Source of the DNA: a virus
Length of the DNA: 51,066 nucleotides
Virus record (IMG/VR): IMGVR_UViG_3300031578_005720
Coordinates: 1 to 51,066 of that record
Direction: 5' to 3' (one strand)
Shown here: positions 7,352 to 15,492 of the stretch, piece after piece
How the letters are laid out: each line of letters opens with the position of its first letter
Position numbering within the stretch: the first letter of the stretch is position 1
The notes under the pieces: generated by a model
What the model was told of the DNA's origin: nothing
Database searches by the model: none
The model's input: the letters and a program-made list of their open reading frames with translations, nothing else
Program-made: the position numbers and the translations under genes

Positions 7352-7714
7352 ATGGCAGGAAAGTTGTGGCGTAAGATCGGCCCGTTACATCGAGACGTTG
7401 TGCTTCTGGTATCCGAGACCAAAGCCTTTCCCGTGACACAAGAGTTTCCGGACCACTTTGTCTCGTACGAGGAGCACCTGGCAGGCGACATATTACTGTT
7501 TCACCTCACGGGGCACAGGGAGATCGTCGCGGAGATTGCTCTGGTGAAGATCGCGGACACCGTGTGGGGTCTCACGTATTCACCGGCAGCAATCAGAGGG
7601 ACTGAGACGTTCGAGGCCGAGCTAGTCAGTACGGGTGCAGAACAACGAATTGCGGAGAGCATCCTCAAGGCAGTCGGCTTTACGATTGTCCAGGAGGAAC
7701 CAAATGGCCACTAG
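7352..7714 (+). CDS. Hypothetical protein, 120 aa
   Basis: The ATG follows AAAGGAGGATACTTA, a strong ribosome binding site. An upstream in-frame start at 7307 would add an unlikely stretch overlapping the previous gene. The product is a soluble alpha/beta protein (DVVLLVSETKAFPV, IVAEIALVKIADTVWG). No family is recognised. It overlaps the PadR gene by 11 bases. Confidence 0.65.
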   Translation: MAGKLWRKIGPLHRDVVLLVSETKAFPVTQEFPDHFVSYEEHLAGDILLFHLTGHREIVAEIALVKIADTVWGLTYSPAAIRGTETFEAELVSTGAEQRIAESILKAVGFTIVQEEPNGH

Positions 7715-8123
7715 TCAGATCAGGAAGGGGAGTACTACGCCCCTACTGCTTGCCATGCTTGTGGAAGGTACTATGTATGGCCACGAGATCCTGAAGAGGC
7801 TCAGGGAGCGTAGTGACGGGGCATTCGACATGTCTGGTGGTCTTGCTTACCCGTCACTGAAGAACATGGCAACCGAAGGTCTGGTCGAGAGCGTTGTGGC
7901 AAAAGGACCTGCAGGGCATATGTGCCGTCGCTACACGATCACGGACCAAGGGCTCGAGAGACTTAACGTACTCTGTAAGGAGTGGGTGGACTTCACAGTT
8001 CAACTACACACTACGCTGGGCACAGGAGAAGCCGTAGGAGCCCTGCTCGCCGCCGAATACACTAAACGCGAGATGGAGCGCGTTTACGAAGAGGGCCCCT
8101 TACATCATGTGGAGCCGGCGTGA
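7704..8123 (+). CDS. PadR-family winged-helix transcriptional regulator
   Basis: The 139-aa product begins with the PadR winged helix: RKGSTTPLLLAMLVEG, then MYGHEILKRLRE, then LAYPSLKNMATEGLVES and the wing RRYTITDQGLERL. PadR proteins are dimeric repressors that use a C-terminal helix to dimerise, and here residues 95-139 are helical. The ATG at 7704 is chosen over an earlier frame extension because the domain starts right after it. It sits just upstream of the metallophosphoesterase and queC and may control them, but no operator can be pointed out. Confidence 0.8.
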   Translation: MATSQIRKGSTTPLLLAMLVEGTMYGHEILKRLRERSDGAFDMSGGLAYPSLKNMATEGLVESVVAKGPAGHMCRRYTITDQGLERLNVLCKEWVDFTVQLHTTLGTGEAVGALLAAEYTKREMERVYEEGPLHHVEPA

Positions 8124-8740
8124 TGCAGAAAGTCTTCTTCACTGCAGACGACCACTTCGGCCACACGAACATCATCAGACACTGTAAGAGGCCGTTCAGG
8201 GACGCCTACGCGATGGACCAGGCCCTGGAAGATGCATGGAACGCCCCAGTAGGTCCTGACGACGTAGTGTACCACCTGAGCGACTTTACCTTACAGGGGT
8301 GGCTCGAGGCAAGCAACTACTTCGCACGCCTGAACGGACGTATCAAAGTTCTGAGAAACATAAGTCACCACGACAAGAGGTGGCTAGAGATGCTCAGGAA
8401 CGCCGACTCGTTAAACTGTGCTGCCGGCTGGCCTGTTAGCGCCAGCGGGCACCCGATCGAACTGATGGAGCCCCAGATAACACTGGAGATCGATGGGAAG
8501 GTCATAGTACTTAATCACTTCCCTATGGCTAGTTGGGACAGGAAGCACCGGGGAGCTTGGCACCTCTACGCACACACACATGGCAGGTTCGAGGATGTGG
8601 GACTGATGATGGATGTTGGCGTCGACGCCGTAAGCAAGTACGGCTTGCCCCCATACGCACCAGTACCACTTAACGCTGTAAGGAAGATCATGCAAAGGAG
8701 GATCGAGAAGAATGGCTCCTGGGATCGTTTGTCTTACTAG
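8120..8740 (+). CDS. Calcineurin-like metallophosphoesterase
   Basis: The product is 206 aa, or 205 if it starts at the ATG at 8123. It shows the metallophosphoesterase metal motifs in order: DDHFGH near the N-terminus, YHLSDF, HHD after LRNIS, LNHFP and AHTHG. The usual GNHD motif is changed to NISHHD, which keeps the Asn and the HD pair. Phage relatives are predicted phosphatases or phosphodiesterases on nucleotides or nucleic acid ends. The gene overlaps padR by a GTGATG junction and queC by 29 bases, so the three are probably co-expressed. Confidence 0.85.
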   Translation: MMQKVFFTADDHFGHTNIIRHCKRPFRDAYAMDQALEDAWNAPVGPDDVVYHLSDFTLQGWLEASNYFARLNGRIKVLRNISHHDKRWLEMLRNADSLNCAAGWPVSASGHPIELMEPQITLEIDGKVIVLNHFPMASWDRKHRGAWHLYAHTHGRFEDVGLMMDVGVDAVSKYGLPPYAPVPLNAVRKIMQRRIEKNGSWDRLSY

Positions 8741-9443
8741 TGGGGGTATCGACTCCACTACAATGCTCTACTGGCTACGCAAGTGGCGCCCGCAGTACTT
8801 GCCGCTTGTCGCGCTGTCCGTCACGTACGGTCAGAAGCACAACAAGGAGGTGATTGCCGCTGAGAAGATCGCGAACGCTGCCGGCGCACAGTTCAGGTCA
8901 GTTGACATCAGTGGTGTGGGTGCACTTCTCAAAAGTGCTTTGACAAGAGACTACATCGAGGTGCCAAAGGATGAGTACACTAGCGCCACCCTGGCACAGA
9001 CGGTAGTGCCTTCCCGCAACTTGTTGTTCCTGGCCCTTGCAGCGGGGCTAGCCACCTCACTCGACATGCACCGTGTTGCAATAGCGGTGCACGCAGGGGA
9101 CCACCCCGTCTACCCGGACTGCAGGCCGGCGTTCCTGCATGATGCTGAAGGGGCACTCCAGCACTACGACCGCCTGATGACAATCTTCGCCCCGTTCAAG
9201 CACGTTCCCAAGGAGGGGATCGTTCTCGTTGGTCTTGAGCTCGGTGTACCCTTCGAGTTAACGTGGAGCTGCTACGAGGGGAATGAACGTCCGTGCCTTA
9301 GGTGCTCCACATGCGTAGAGCGTACAAAGGCCTTCATGAGTTGCCACACGACGGACCCAGCGCTTAGCCGGGCGGAGTGGTCTGTAGCTGTAAGCGTCGT
9401 GCGCACCAAGCAGCCCGGGGAGCAACTTCGTTTCGAACTCTAG
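8712..9443 (+). CDS. queC: 7-cyano-7-deazaguanine (preQ0) synthase QueC
   Basis: QueC converts 7-carboxy-7-deazaguanine to preQ0 using ATP and ammonia. The 243-aa length is normal. The PP-loop SGGIDST is at residues 10-16, VPSRNLLFL at 99-107, and the zinc site is C187, C195, C198 and C201 (CxxxxxxxCxxCxxC). The start is an ATG after AGGAGG inside the end of the phosphoesterase gene. It is separated by 16 kb from the queD-queE-folE group, yet together they form the complete route from GTP to preQ0. There is no N-terminal amidotransferase fusion, so this is a plain QueC. Confidence 0.95.
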   Translation: MAPGIVCLTSGGIDSTTMLYWLRKWRPQYLPLVALSVTYGQKHNKEVIAAEKIANAAGAQFRSVDISGVGALLKSALTRDYIEVPKDEYTSATLAQTVVPSRNLLFLALAAGLATSLDMHRVAIAVHAGDHPVYPDCRPAFLHDAEGALQHYDRLMTIFAPFKHVPKEGIVLVGLELGVPFELTWSCYEGNERPCLRCSTCVERTKAFMSCHTTDPALSRAEWSVAVSVVRTKQPGEQLRFEL

Positions 9444-9451
9444 TTGCTCAC

Positions 9452-9480
9452 TTGTATTCTGCTTCAAAGTAGTTCATAAT
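9452..9480 (+). promoter_or_regulatory. Probable sigma70-type promoter
   Basis: TTGTAT at 9452-9457 and CATAAT at 9475-9480 are separated by 17 bases, in the 137-base gap after queC. It would give a leader of roughly 95 bases ahead of the HTH gene at 9581. Each box differs from consensus in one or two positions. Confidence 0.55.
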
Positions 9481-9580
9481 TTAAGCAGGATGAAAACATG
9501 CTCCCAGATGTAAGAGGAGCAAGAGCACCGAGCCACTCAATGGGTGGCTACAATGTAGGAACCCTTAAGGAGGGTGAACA

Positions 9581-10162
9581 ATGGACGAGAACGAAGTTTT
9601 GGAAGTGGAAGTGGAAGTGGAAGTGGAGGGCGCGGAAGAGTCTGACGCGCCCAAGTATGAGGAACTCGCCGCGCAGGGCTTGCTTCCTCTCCGAGCAGCG
9701 GCCGCGTTGATGGGCATCAGCGCTGCATGGTGTCGCCGGATGTGTCGTGAGGAACGGATCGATCACGTTCGCACGGACAAAGATCGCATCTTCTTCACGA
9801 TGGAGACGATCGAGCAGTTCAAGGTCACTCAGGTCGGCAAGGTCACAGGCTTGCGGAAGAAGGGTCAAGGATACGTCCCCGCCAAGATCACAGGCGCGAA
9901 GGCCCTGTACGCAGCCGTCATGGCCGCCTCCTTCATCCCCGGAGCTGAGAAGCCCATCGTCCTGAAGTGGGTCGATCACTTCGCCTCGACCTGGGTCACG
10001 GAGCGTGTAACGGCTATCGAAGCCAAGGCGAACGAAGAGCCGGGCGACGAACCGTGCGACGAACCGTGCGACGAACCTGCTGCCGGCACCGAGCCGAAGG
10101 CCGCACCTGTTGCCACGCCTGAGCCTGTTGCCGATCTCGGCAGCTTCGCACCGCCCGAGTAG
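9581..10162 (+). CDS. HTH (MerR/excisionase-type) DNA-binding protein with acidic tails
   Basis: The 193-aa product begins with a low-complexity acidic run of Glu-Val repeats. A helix-turn-helix region follows at about residues 30-80 (LLPLRAAAALMGISAAWCRRMCREERIDHVR), the pattern of MerR/HTH_17 domains that read a DNA site or a replication origin. A basic middle region follows, then a Pro/Glu/Asp-rich tail with DEPC repeats. The ribosome binding site is AAGGAGGG. The gene stands alone between a probable promoter and a strong hairpin, so it is likely its own transcription unit. It could be a repressor, an excisionase-like factor or a replication initiator; the sequence does not decide. Confidence 0.65.
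   Translation: MDENEVLEVEVEVEVEGAEESDAPKYEELAAQGLLPLRAAAALMGISAAWCRRMCREERIDHVRTDKDRIFFTMETIEQFKVTQVGKVTGLRKKGQGYVPAKITGAKALYAAVMAASFIPGAEKPIVLKWVDHFASTWVTERVTAIEAKANEEPGDEPCDEPCDEPAAGTEPKAAPVATPEPVADLGSFAPPE
9601..9624 (+). repeat. GGAAGT x4 simple repeat
   Basis: Four exact copies of GGAAGT encode the Glu-Val run at the N-terminus of the HTH protein. Such hexamer repeats can change copy number without breaking the frame. Confidence 0.8.
10044..10078 (+). repeat. 12-base tandem repeat, nearly three copies
   Basis: GCGACGAACCGT occurs twice exactly and a third time with a changed end (GCGACGAACCT). It encodes the DEPC units in the tail of the HTH protein. Confidence 0.8.
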
Positions 10163-10186
10163 CCAGCGGCTACACCCACAGCAAGC

Positions 10187-10213
10187 GAGAGGGAGGCCAC
10201 AAGCCTCCCTCTC
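10187..10213 (+). terminator. Strong perfect hairpin, probable transcription terminator
   Basis: GAGAGGGAGGC at 10187-10197 pairs perfectly with GCCTCCCTCTC at 10203-10213 around a five-base loop (CACAA). The 11-bp GC-rich stem lies 25 bases after the stop of the HTH gene and 45 bases before a consensus promoter. No U-tract follows, so it may need a factor or may act as an RNA-stabilising end. Confidence 0.6.
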
Positions 10214-10257
10214 ATGCTGTCCAGAGGGCAAACAGCCTTCGAATGCCGTTTGCCATC

Positions 10258-10286
10258 TTGACATTTCCCTCAGAACACATTATAAT
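10258..10286 (+). promoter_or_regulatory. Perfect-consensus sigma70 promoter
   Basis: TTGACA at 10258-10263 and TATAAT at 10281-10286 are separated by exactly 17 bases. This is the E. coli consensus and should be read by the host housekeeping sigma factor. It drives the ArsR-like gene and the replication/recombination operon. Transcription would start near 10,293, giving a leader of about 26 bases. Confidence 0.9.
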
Positions 10287-10318
10287 TAGGGGGAGGATAG
10301 TCAAACACAGGGGCTCGC

Positions 10319-10618
10319 ATGAAACTACTCCAGTTGAATGACCTACAGAGAATAGGTAATCTACTCGCCTCTCCACACCGTATGCGGATTGTCGAGCTGC
10401 TTGCTATGGAGGCACAGGGCCCCGGAGCGTTGTCTCGGACGCTGGAGAAGAGCACGACTGCAACAACACGGCAGATCAAGATGTTGGAAGACGCAGGACT
10501 TGTTACACGTACTGACATCCCCAACAGTGTCGGACGCGCCACAATAGCGACACTGAACCTCGAAGAAATCCACAGACTTGTACAAGAGGCCCAAGCCTGG
10601 GTGGAAGGACTGTCCTGA
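10319..10618 (+). CDS. ArsR-like winged-helix transcriptional regulator
   Basis: The 99-aa product has the ArsR/HTH_20 pattern: RIGNLLASPHRMRIVELLAME, then GALSRTLEKSTTATTRQIKMLEDAGLVTRT, then a short wing and a C-terminal dimer helix. No metal-binding CxC is present, so it is not an obvious metal sensor. It is the first gene after the perfect consensus promoter and could repress that promoter, acting as an early switch. That role is inferred from position only. The next gene begins four bases after its stop. Confidence 0.75.
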   Translation: MKLLQLNDLQRIGNLLASPHRMRIVELLAMEAQGPGALSRTLEKSTTATTRQIKMLEDAGLVTRTDIPNSVGRATIATLNLEEIHRLVQEAQAWVEGLS

Positions 10619-10621
10619 ATA

Positions 10622-11635
10622 ATGACATACTACGTACACATATCCGACATACGTGCGTTCCAGAACTGTCGCGTACGTTGGCACTTTTCGAGTCCCCACA
10701 GGATGAACTTCGAGCCACGTGTTCCCTTCACGCCGTTCTTCCTCGGTCGTGGGGTGCATAAGGCCCTCGAAGACCACTATAGCGAGGGCATACCTGCTGC
10801 TACCGCGTTCATTAGGTGGACCGCGACAGCAGTGCTCGAGCTTGAAGATGTCGAGATGTCCGACGACAAGCGCGCGGAGCTCATGGAGAGCGTTGTGCTT
10901 GGTGCTGGCATGTTAGCCCACTACGATATGTGGAGTGCAGCACGAGATGCGGAGTTCAAGATGCTCCGGCCTGAGTATACGATCCACGTGCCTTTGGGCT
11001 TTAGTGTGGATGGTAGGGAGGTCTTCTTCGCGGGCCGAGCCGACGGTGTTGTTGAGGACACCAAAGGAGACCTCTGGCTGAAGGAGTTCAAGACAACCGC
11101 TCAGATGGGTAGCTTCAATCTCGAGTACGATAGTCAAGCATACGCCTACCTCCAGGCTGCCAGAATCTCCCCGGACTTTCCGATTCCAGATCGCAAGCCT
11201 GTAGGTACCATCTTCACGTTCCTACGCAAGAAGGTTCCCAACCGCCCGGACGTGATCACTCGTGGGCTGTCGAAGAACAAGCGACAGGGCACCTCTTACC
11301 ACTACTACATGAAGGAGATCGTGGACAGGGGCCTGAACCCTGGAGACTACACGGAGATCCTCGCGCACCTTAAGGAGAATGTACCGTATTTTGTCCGCGA
11401 GAGGCTCCGTCCATCGGGTCACGCGCTACAGATTCAGTGGGAGAACCTACACAAGGTTGCACGCGAGATGCTGGATCCGCATGTTCCAATCTATCCCAAC
11501 ACCTTTGGGTGGCAGTGTAAGAGCTGTATCTTCAGGGAACCTTGTCAAGCCGTATGGCGCGGTCTGGACCCCTGGCCACTGCTACAGACCGACTACCGCG
11601 TAAGACCCTCAAGTGCTGAGGAGGTAGAGGAATGA
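10622..11635 (+). CDS. PD-(D/E)XK nuclease, Cas4/RecB-like, with Fe-S cysteines
   Basis: The 337-aa product has the RecB-type nuclease motifs: GRGVH near 42-46, GRADGV with D141, EFKTT with E155 and K157, and the QxxxY motif at Q172 (SQAYAYLQA). Four cysteines, C16 near the N-terminus and C300, C303 and C309 in QCKSCIFREPC, are placed as in Cas4 and AddB, where they hold a 4Fe-4S cluster. The family degrades or trims DNA ends, often 5' to 3'. It is followed by Sak4-like and SSB-like genes, so a role in end resection for recombination is likely. The Sak4 gene overlaps its stop (ATGA). Confidence 0.87.
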   Translation: MTYYVHISDIRAFQNCRVRWHFSSPHRMNFEPRVPFTPFFLGRGVHKALEDHYSEGIPAATAFIRWTATAVLELEDVEMSDDKRAELMESVVLGAGMLAHYDMWSAARDAEFKMLRPEYTIHVPLGFSVDGREVFFAGRADGVVEDTKGDLWLKEFKTTAQMGSFNLEYDSQAYAYLQAARISPDFPIPDRKPVGTIFTFLRKKVPNRPDVITRGLSKNKRQGTSYHYYMKEIVDRGLNPGDYTEILAHLKENVPYFVRERLRPSGHALQIQWENLHKVAREMLDPHVPIYPNTFGWQCKSCIFREPCQAVWRGLDPWPLLQTDYRVRPSSAEEVEE

Positions 11636-12447
11636 CAGACGTAGAAGTTCTGGCTCTCGAAGACATAGATGTTGAGGAGTCTGAACCAGAACCAGAACCA
11701 GAGCCGGCGCAGGAGAAGATGTCTCAGAACATTCTCTCGACGCATCCCCCACATGTGGACGCGCGCTTCCTGAGTGTTCTGATCACGGGGCAGCCTGGGG
11801 TAGGCAAGACAGTGCTCGCATGCTCAATCTGCGACCTCCCGGAAGCACTCCCTGTGCTTGTGCTTGACTGCGATGGGGGCCTAATGAGTGTCAGGGACAA
11901 ACCCCTACAGGTCCATACGATGACGCAGACCTCGGCACTCGACAAGGTCATCTGGGCCTATAAACAGGGAAAGGCCCCATGGGGAACGGTTGTCCTAGAC
12001 TCCCTGACCGCATACTACCTTATGCTTCTCGAGGAGATAGGCAGAAAGAGAGGTGGACAGAGAGACGAACCAAACCAACTACAGGACTACCAGAAGGCAC
12101 TGATCATGGCGCGGAGACAGATCCGGCAACTTATCGCTTGTCCCTGTCACGTCATGGTCCCCGCGCTGGAGTACACCCAGCAGGACGATCTCACATCTAC
12201 AGTCAGAACGGCCCCGGCCGTACCTGGTAAGTTCGCGTACGAAGTAGCCAAGTACTTCGACATTCACGGGAACCTGATTGTAGCCATGAAGGGGAAAGAC
12301 CGCTCACGTGTGCTGACAGTTCAACCGTCAAGGCGGTTCCAAGCCAAGGACCGGACTGGGCTCTTCGAGGACGAAATCGTCTCCCCGAATATGAGCCAGA
12401 TAGTAGCCGAGTATATCGGCAAACTCAATCCCCAAAAGGAGAAATAG
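11632..12447 (+). CDS. Sak4-like RecA-fold ATPase (AAA_24)
   Basis: The 271-aa product has Walker A GQPGVGKT at residues 53-60 and Walker B TVVLDS at 119-124. Its layout, a short RecA core without the RecA N-terminal domain, matches phage Sak4/AAA_24 proteins, which anneal or pair single-stranded DNA with help from an SSB. An acidic Glu-Pro repeat precedes the core at residues 17-26. It overlaps the nuclease gene and is followed after 2 bases by a DUF669-like SSB gene, the usual partner of Sak4. Confidence 0.85.
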   Translation: MTDVEVLALEDIDVEESEPEPEPEPAQEKMSQNILSTHPPHVDARFLSVLITGQPGVGKTVLACSICDLPEALPVLVLDCDGGLMSVRDKPLQVHTMTQTSALDKVIWAYKQGKAPWGTVVLDSLTAYYLMLLEEIGRKRGGQRDEPNQLQDYQKALIMARRQIRQLIACPCHVMVPALEYTQQDDLTSTVRTAPAVPGKFAYEVAKYFDIHGNLIVAMKGKDRSRVLTVQPSRRFQAKDRTGLFEDEIVSPNMSQIVAEYIGKLNPQKEK

Positions 12448-12449
12448 CA

Positions 12450-12869
12450 ATGCCACAGATTCATGTCAACCTGGCCGGTGTAGCACAGGAAGCAATGCCG
12501 GAAGGTTACTACCCCGCGATCGTTTCAGAAGCGAAGATAGGTACCTCGCGTGCCGGGAAGCCGAAGCTCGAGGTCCACTTCGACATCATGCAGGTGGGTT
12601 TCGAGGGTCGCAAGGCCTTCGCGAACTACAGCTTGCAACCGCAGGCGCTATGGAACCTGCGCCGCTTCCTGAAGGCACTTGAGCTCGACTTCGATCTCGA
12701 TGGAGAGCTGGAACTCGACACCGATGACCTTCTCGGCGCGGAAGTCACTTTGCTCATGGAGCAACAGGAGTGGGAAGGTGAGATGCGTAACAGCGTCCAG
12801 CGTGTCTTGCCCGCAGGTATGGAATCAGGCCCTGAAGCCGCCGGCGAAGAGGGAATAGCAGACTGGTAG
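12450..12869 (+). CDS. DUF669-like single-stranded DNA-binding protein
   Basis: The 139-aa product resembles phage DUF669 proteins: a beta-rich core (GYYPAIVSEAKIGTSRAGKPKLEVHFDI) followed by a helical segment (ALWNLRRFLKALELDF) and an acidic tail ending GIADW. An acidic C-terminal tip is common to SSBs and recruits partner proteins. The gene follows the Sak4-like ATPase, the standard place for its SSB. The assignment rests on the pattern and the neighbour, not on a catalytic motif. Confidence 0.75.
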   Translation: MPQIHVNLAGVAQEAMPEGYYPAIVSEAKIGTSRAGKPKLEVHFDIMQVGFEGRKAFANYSLQPQALWNLRRFLKALELDFDLDGELELDTDDLLGAEVTLLMEQQEWEGEMRNSVQRVLPAGMESGPEAAGEEGIADW

Positions 12870-12898
12870 GACCCTGATACTCAAGAGGAGTGCACCCG

Positions 12899-15439
12899 GT
12901 GGAACTGGCCTTTTTTACACTGCTATTCCGGGGCCTCCGTCCTGACGAGTATGTTGCCATCAAGGCCCTATCAGGGGGGAAGGCCACACACTACTACCCT
13001 AAAAGCCCCAGAGAGATCGTCGATCTCGTGGAGAGACTACATCTTCCAGGGGTTAACTTGTACTTCGGTGTCTGCCCGCGGAATGCGTGTGCGGCAACGA
13101 AGGAGGCCGTATCCCGCGCCTTGTGTGTGTGGCTTGACCTAGACGTCAAGGACCACCAGGAAGGGAAGAAGGAACTTCTAGAGTACGTACGCGCAACGTA
13201 CGTCTTACCTCCGACGGCTGTTGTTGATTCCGGTAACGGCCTCCATGTATATTGGAGTCTCCGAAGCTCAACGACGCGGAACACTGCGGAGGTACTAGCG
13301 AAGAGTATGGCAGGCCATCTCAAAGGAGATCGGGCTGCAACAGACTCATCTAGGTTCCTTCGTGTTCCGGGTACAACCAACTGGAAGGATCCGGAGAAGC
13401 CCCTCCCGGTGGTCCTTGTGACGTTACAAGAGGAAAGGCAATACACACCAGACGACCTGAAGGCAGGCTTCAACGTACCTGCATCGCTCATCGAGCGTAT
13501 ACACACGGGAAGCACAGAAGGATACGAATCTAGGTCAGAACGTGACTGGGCAGTAGTGCGTGCTCTCATCAGGGCAGGGATCAAGGAAGACGACGTACTT
13601 ACCCTGTTCTCCGAGAACCCGATTGGCGATAAGCTTCGGGACGCATCGCCGCAGGGCGGCGAGACATACTTCGCCCGCACCCTAGAACGTGCTACAACGA
13701 GTGCACAGGTACCAGCGACCTTTACGGAGGTACACGATTGCTACTACCTACCGGATCGTGAGAAGCAGCGACAGGTCTCGACGTTTGTATACAAGCCGAC
13801 CCGCCTACTTGAAGGCCCTGGGGGAGATATACTATCTGGTACGATGAAGGCCTCCGGGTACACGTGGCCAGATGTGGCACTAACCCGCGCGGCCTTCGCA
13901 GGCAGTTCCGCTTTGATCAGAGAGCTACCGTACGCAGCATGGCAGTGGCTTGGATCTGATCGCGAAGCGAAGATGCTGCTTCCACATCTCATGCAACAAT
14001 TACTGGACGTCGGGCTACCAAGAGCGGTAGCAACACACACGATCGGCAGACACGAAGACTACTTCGTGACTGCTGATCGCGTGCTCACGGCTGACAGTGT
14101 GCTTTCGCCTGAGGAGGCTCCGTACCAGTACGTACCAACAGGACGTGAAGCCCCAGAGATCACAATCACGTTCCCGTCCGCAGATAACTATCGTGCGTTA
14201 CTACGTGACATTGCAGAACTGCTGCCGAAGGTAAATGTGCCTCACGTAGTGTTCCCAGTGTTTTCGTGGTTCATGGCAGCACCTTACAAAACTGTACTTA
14301 AGGAGCGTTGTTCAACGCGCTTCCCGACACTCAACATATACGGTACACGTGGGGCTGGCAAGACGAGTTTGCTACTTGAGATAATGCAGCCTTTGTTAGG
14401 GTGCACACCACACTCGTACTCATGTGCCACAACACCCTTTGTGCTTCTCTCGTTGCTGGCGAGTACGAACTGCATCCCGATAGCGTTCTCGGAGTTCCGG
14501 AGTTCATCGCTATCCGAACAGACGTACTCGAAGCTCATGCGGTATATCCTACTTGCATACGACGTAGGTCGCGATGCGCGAGGAAGACCAGACCAAACGA
14601 CAACCATCTATCCTCTTGATGCACCCTTTTCAATAGATGGCGAAGACGCCTTAGGAGAACCTGCGGCCATCGAGCGTGCGATCATCGTAAACCTGGCGCC
14701 AGAGAACATCATGCAGGGTTCGGAAGCGTTCGACGCTTTTCAGAAGATCACGAAGCTTCCTCTGAAGGACTTCGCAGGGCACTATCTGCAGCACACGCTC
14801 AAGTTCGACGTTCATCTGGCCCTGGAGGAAGCACATGCGATTGTGCGCGGAGCTCTTTCCCGCACACTGCCTGACAGGGTGTACAATAACCTTGTTGTCT
14901 GTGTCGTAGGATACATAAGCGTACTGCAACACTTCGCTAACTGGGGCGTCGCGTTACCAGATATCGACGCTACATCCTTCGGGTGTTGGTTTGACGCGCC
15001 GACGCAAGATGCAGTTGCCATGGAGCGTGGACGCACGGCAATGCACGTCGACGAGTTCATTACGGATGTCATCAACGCCGTTGCCAGCTCAGGTACCACA
15101 GAAGTGTTCATGTTCAAGTACAAGAGGACACAGAACGAGCTCTGGTTCCACACGGCCACCGCGGTTAGGTGGTGGTTCGCGAAACGTAGACGCGAAGGGC
15201 TCCCAGCCATAGGCGAGCTCGCTGTGAAGCGCCAGCTAAGAGAGCGTGCCATAGGAGACATCCCAAGTCCAGGACAGTACTTAGTTGGGAGTACTACACA
15301 GAACATAGGGGGCAAGAGCATACACATGTGGGGCATTAGTGTGCAGGCCGCGTACGATTGCGGGTTGGACATCCCACAACAACTCGACATCCAGCATGTG
15401 ACACTTAGCTTTACGTCCCAGGGCAAGGAGGACGAATGA
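12899..15439 (+). CDS. Primase-helicase (AEP primase fused to a P-loop ATPase)
   Basis: The product is about 846 aa. The N-terminal third is an archaeo-eukaryotic-type primase: NLYFGVCPR near 53, catalytic WLDLD with D80 and D82, DSGNGLHVYW at 110-119, and RFLRVPGTTNWK near 152. A PriCT-like helical linker follows (SERDWAVVRALIRAGIKEDDV). The C-terminal half holds a P-loop ATPase with GTRGAGKTS at about 482-490, as in phage and plasmid replicative helicases. It would make primers and unwind the fork. GTG at 12899 is chosen because AAGAGGAG lies 8 bases before it; a GTG at 12890 overlaps that site. The transporter gene follows closely. Confidence 0.82.
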   Translation: MELAFFTLLFRGLRPDEYVAIKALSGGKATHYYPKSPREIVDLVERLHLPGVNLYFGVCPRNACAATKEAVSRALCVWLDLDVKDHQEGKKELLEYVRATYVLPPTAVVDSGNGLHVYWSLRSSTTRNTAEVLAKSMAGHLKGDRAATDSSRFLRVPGTTNWKDPEKPLPVVLVTLQEERQYTPDDLKAGFNVPASLIERIHTGSTEGYESRSERDWAVVRALIRAGIKEDDVLTLFSENPIGDKLRDASPQGGETYFARTLERATTSAQVPATFTEVHDCYYLPDREKQRQVSTFVYKPTRLLEGPGGDILSGTMKASGYTWPDVALTRAAFAGSSALIRELPYAAWQWLGSDREAKMLLPHLMQQLLDVGLPRAVATHTIGRHEDYFVTADRVLTADSVLSPEEAPYQYVPTGREAPEITITFPSADNYRALLRDIAELLPKVNVPHVVFPVFSWFMAAPYKTVLKERCSTRFPTLNIYGTRGAGKTSLLLEIMQPLLGCTPHSYSCATTPFVLLSLLASTNCIPIAFSEFRSSSLSEQTYSKLMRYILLAYDVGRDARGRPDQTTTIYPLDAPFSIDGEDALGEPAAIERAIIVNLAPENIMQGSEAFDAFQKITKLPLKDFAGHYLQHTLKFDVHLALEEAHAIVRGALSRTLPDRVYNNLVVCVVGYISVLQHFANWGVALPDIDATSFGCWFDAPTQDAVAMERGRTAMHVDEFITDVINAVASSGTTEVFMFKYKRTQNELWFHTATAVRWWFAKRRREGLPAIGELAVKRQLRERAIGDIPSPGQYLVGSTTQNIGGKSIHMWGISVQAAYDCGLDIPQQLDIQHVTLSFTSQGKEDE

Positions 15440-15492
15440 ACAGTTCTTTGAGGGTCACCATACCAAAAAGGATGTGCACTGGAGGGCACACA

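Noticed and set aside
9444-9580. PreQ1 or other 7-deazaguanine riboswitch in the gap after queC
   Set aside because: The gap has a promoter-like pair and only weak short stems (5-6 bp); no conserved preQ1 aptamer pattern is visible. A covariance model search would settle it.
10187-10213. Hairpin as a riboswitch or operator
   Set aside because: It is a plain perfect stem with a 5-base loop, without aptamer features, and it lies just after a gene end, so a terminator or RNA end is more likely.
9548-10264. 238-aa minus-strand frame opposite the HTH gene
   Set aside because: It is an antisense shadow of a gene with biased codons and repeats; its product is Cys/Arg-rich low complexity and it would run through the hairpin.
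15436-15492. Start of the transporter at 15436 (ATGA overlap with the primase gene)
   Set aside because: It is possible, but would add a 19-residue polar tail; ATG 15493 has GGAGGG at ideal spacing and gives the family's usual length.
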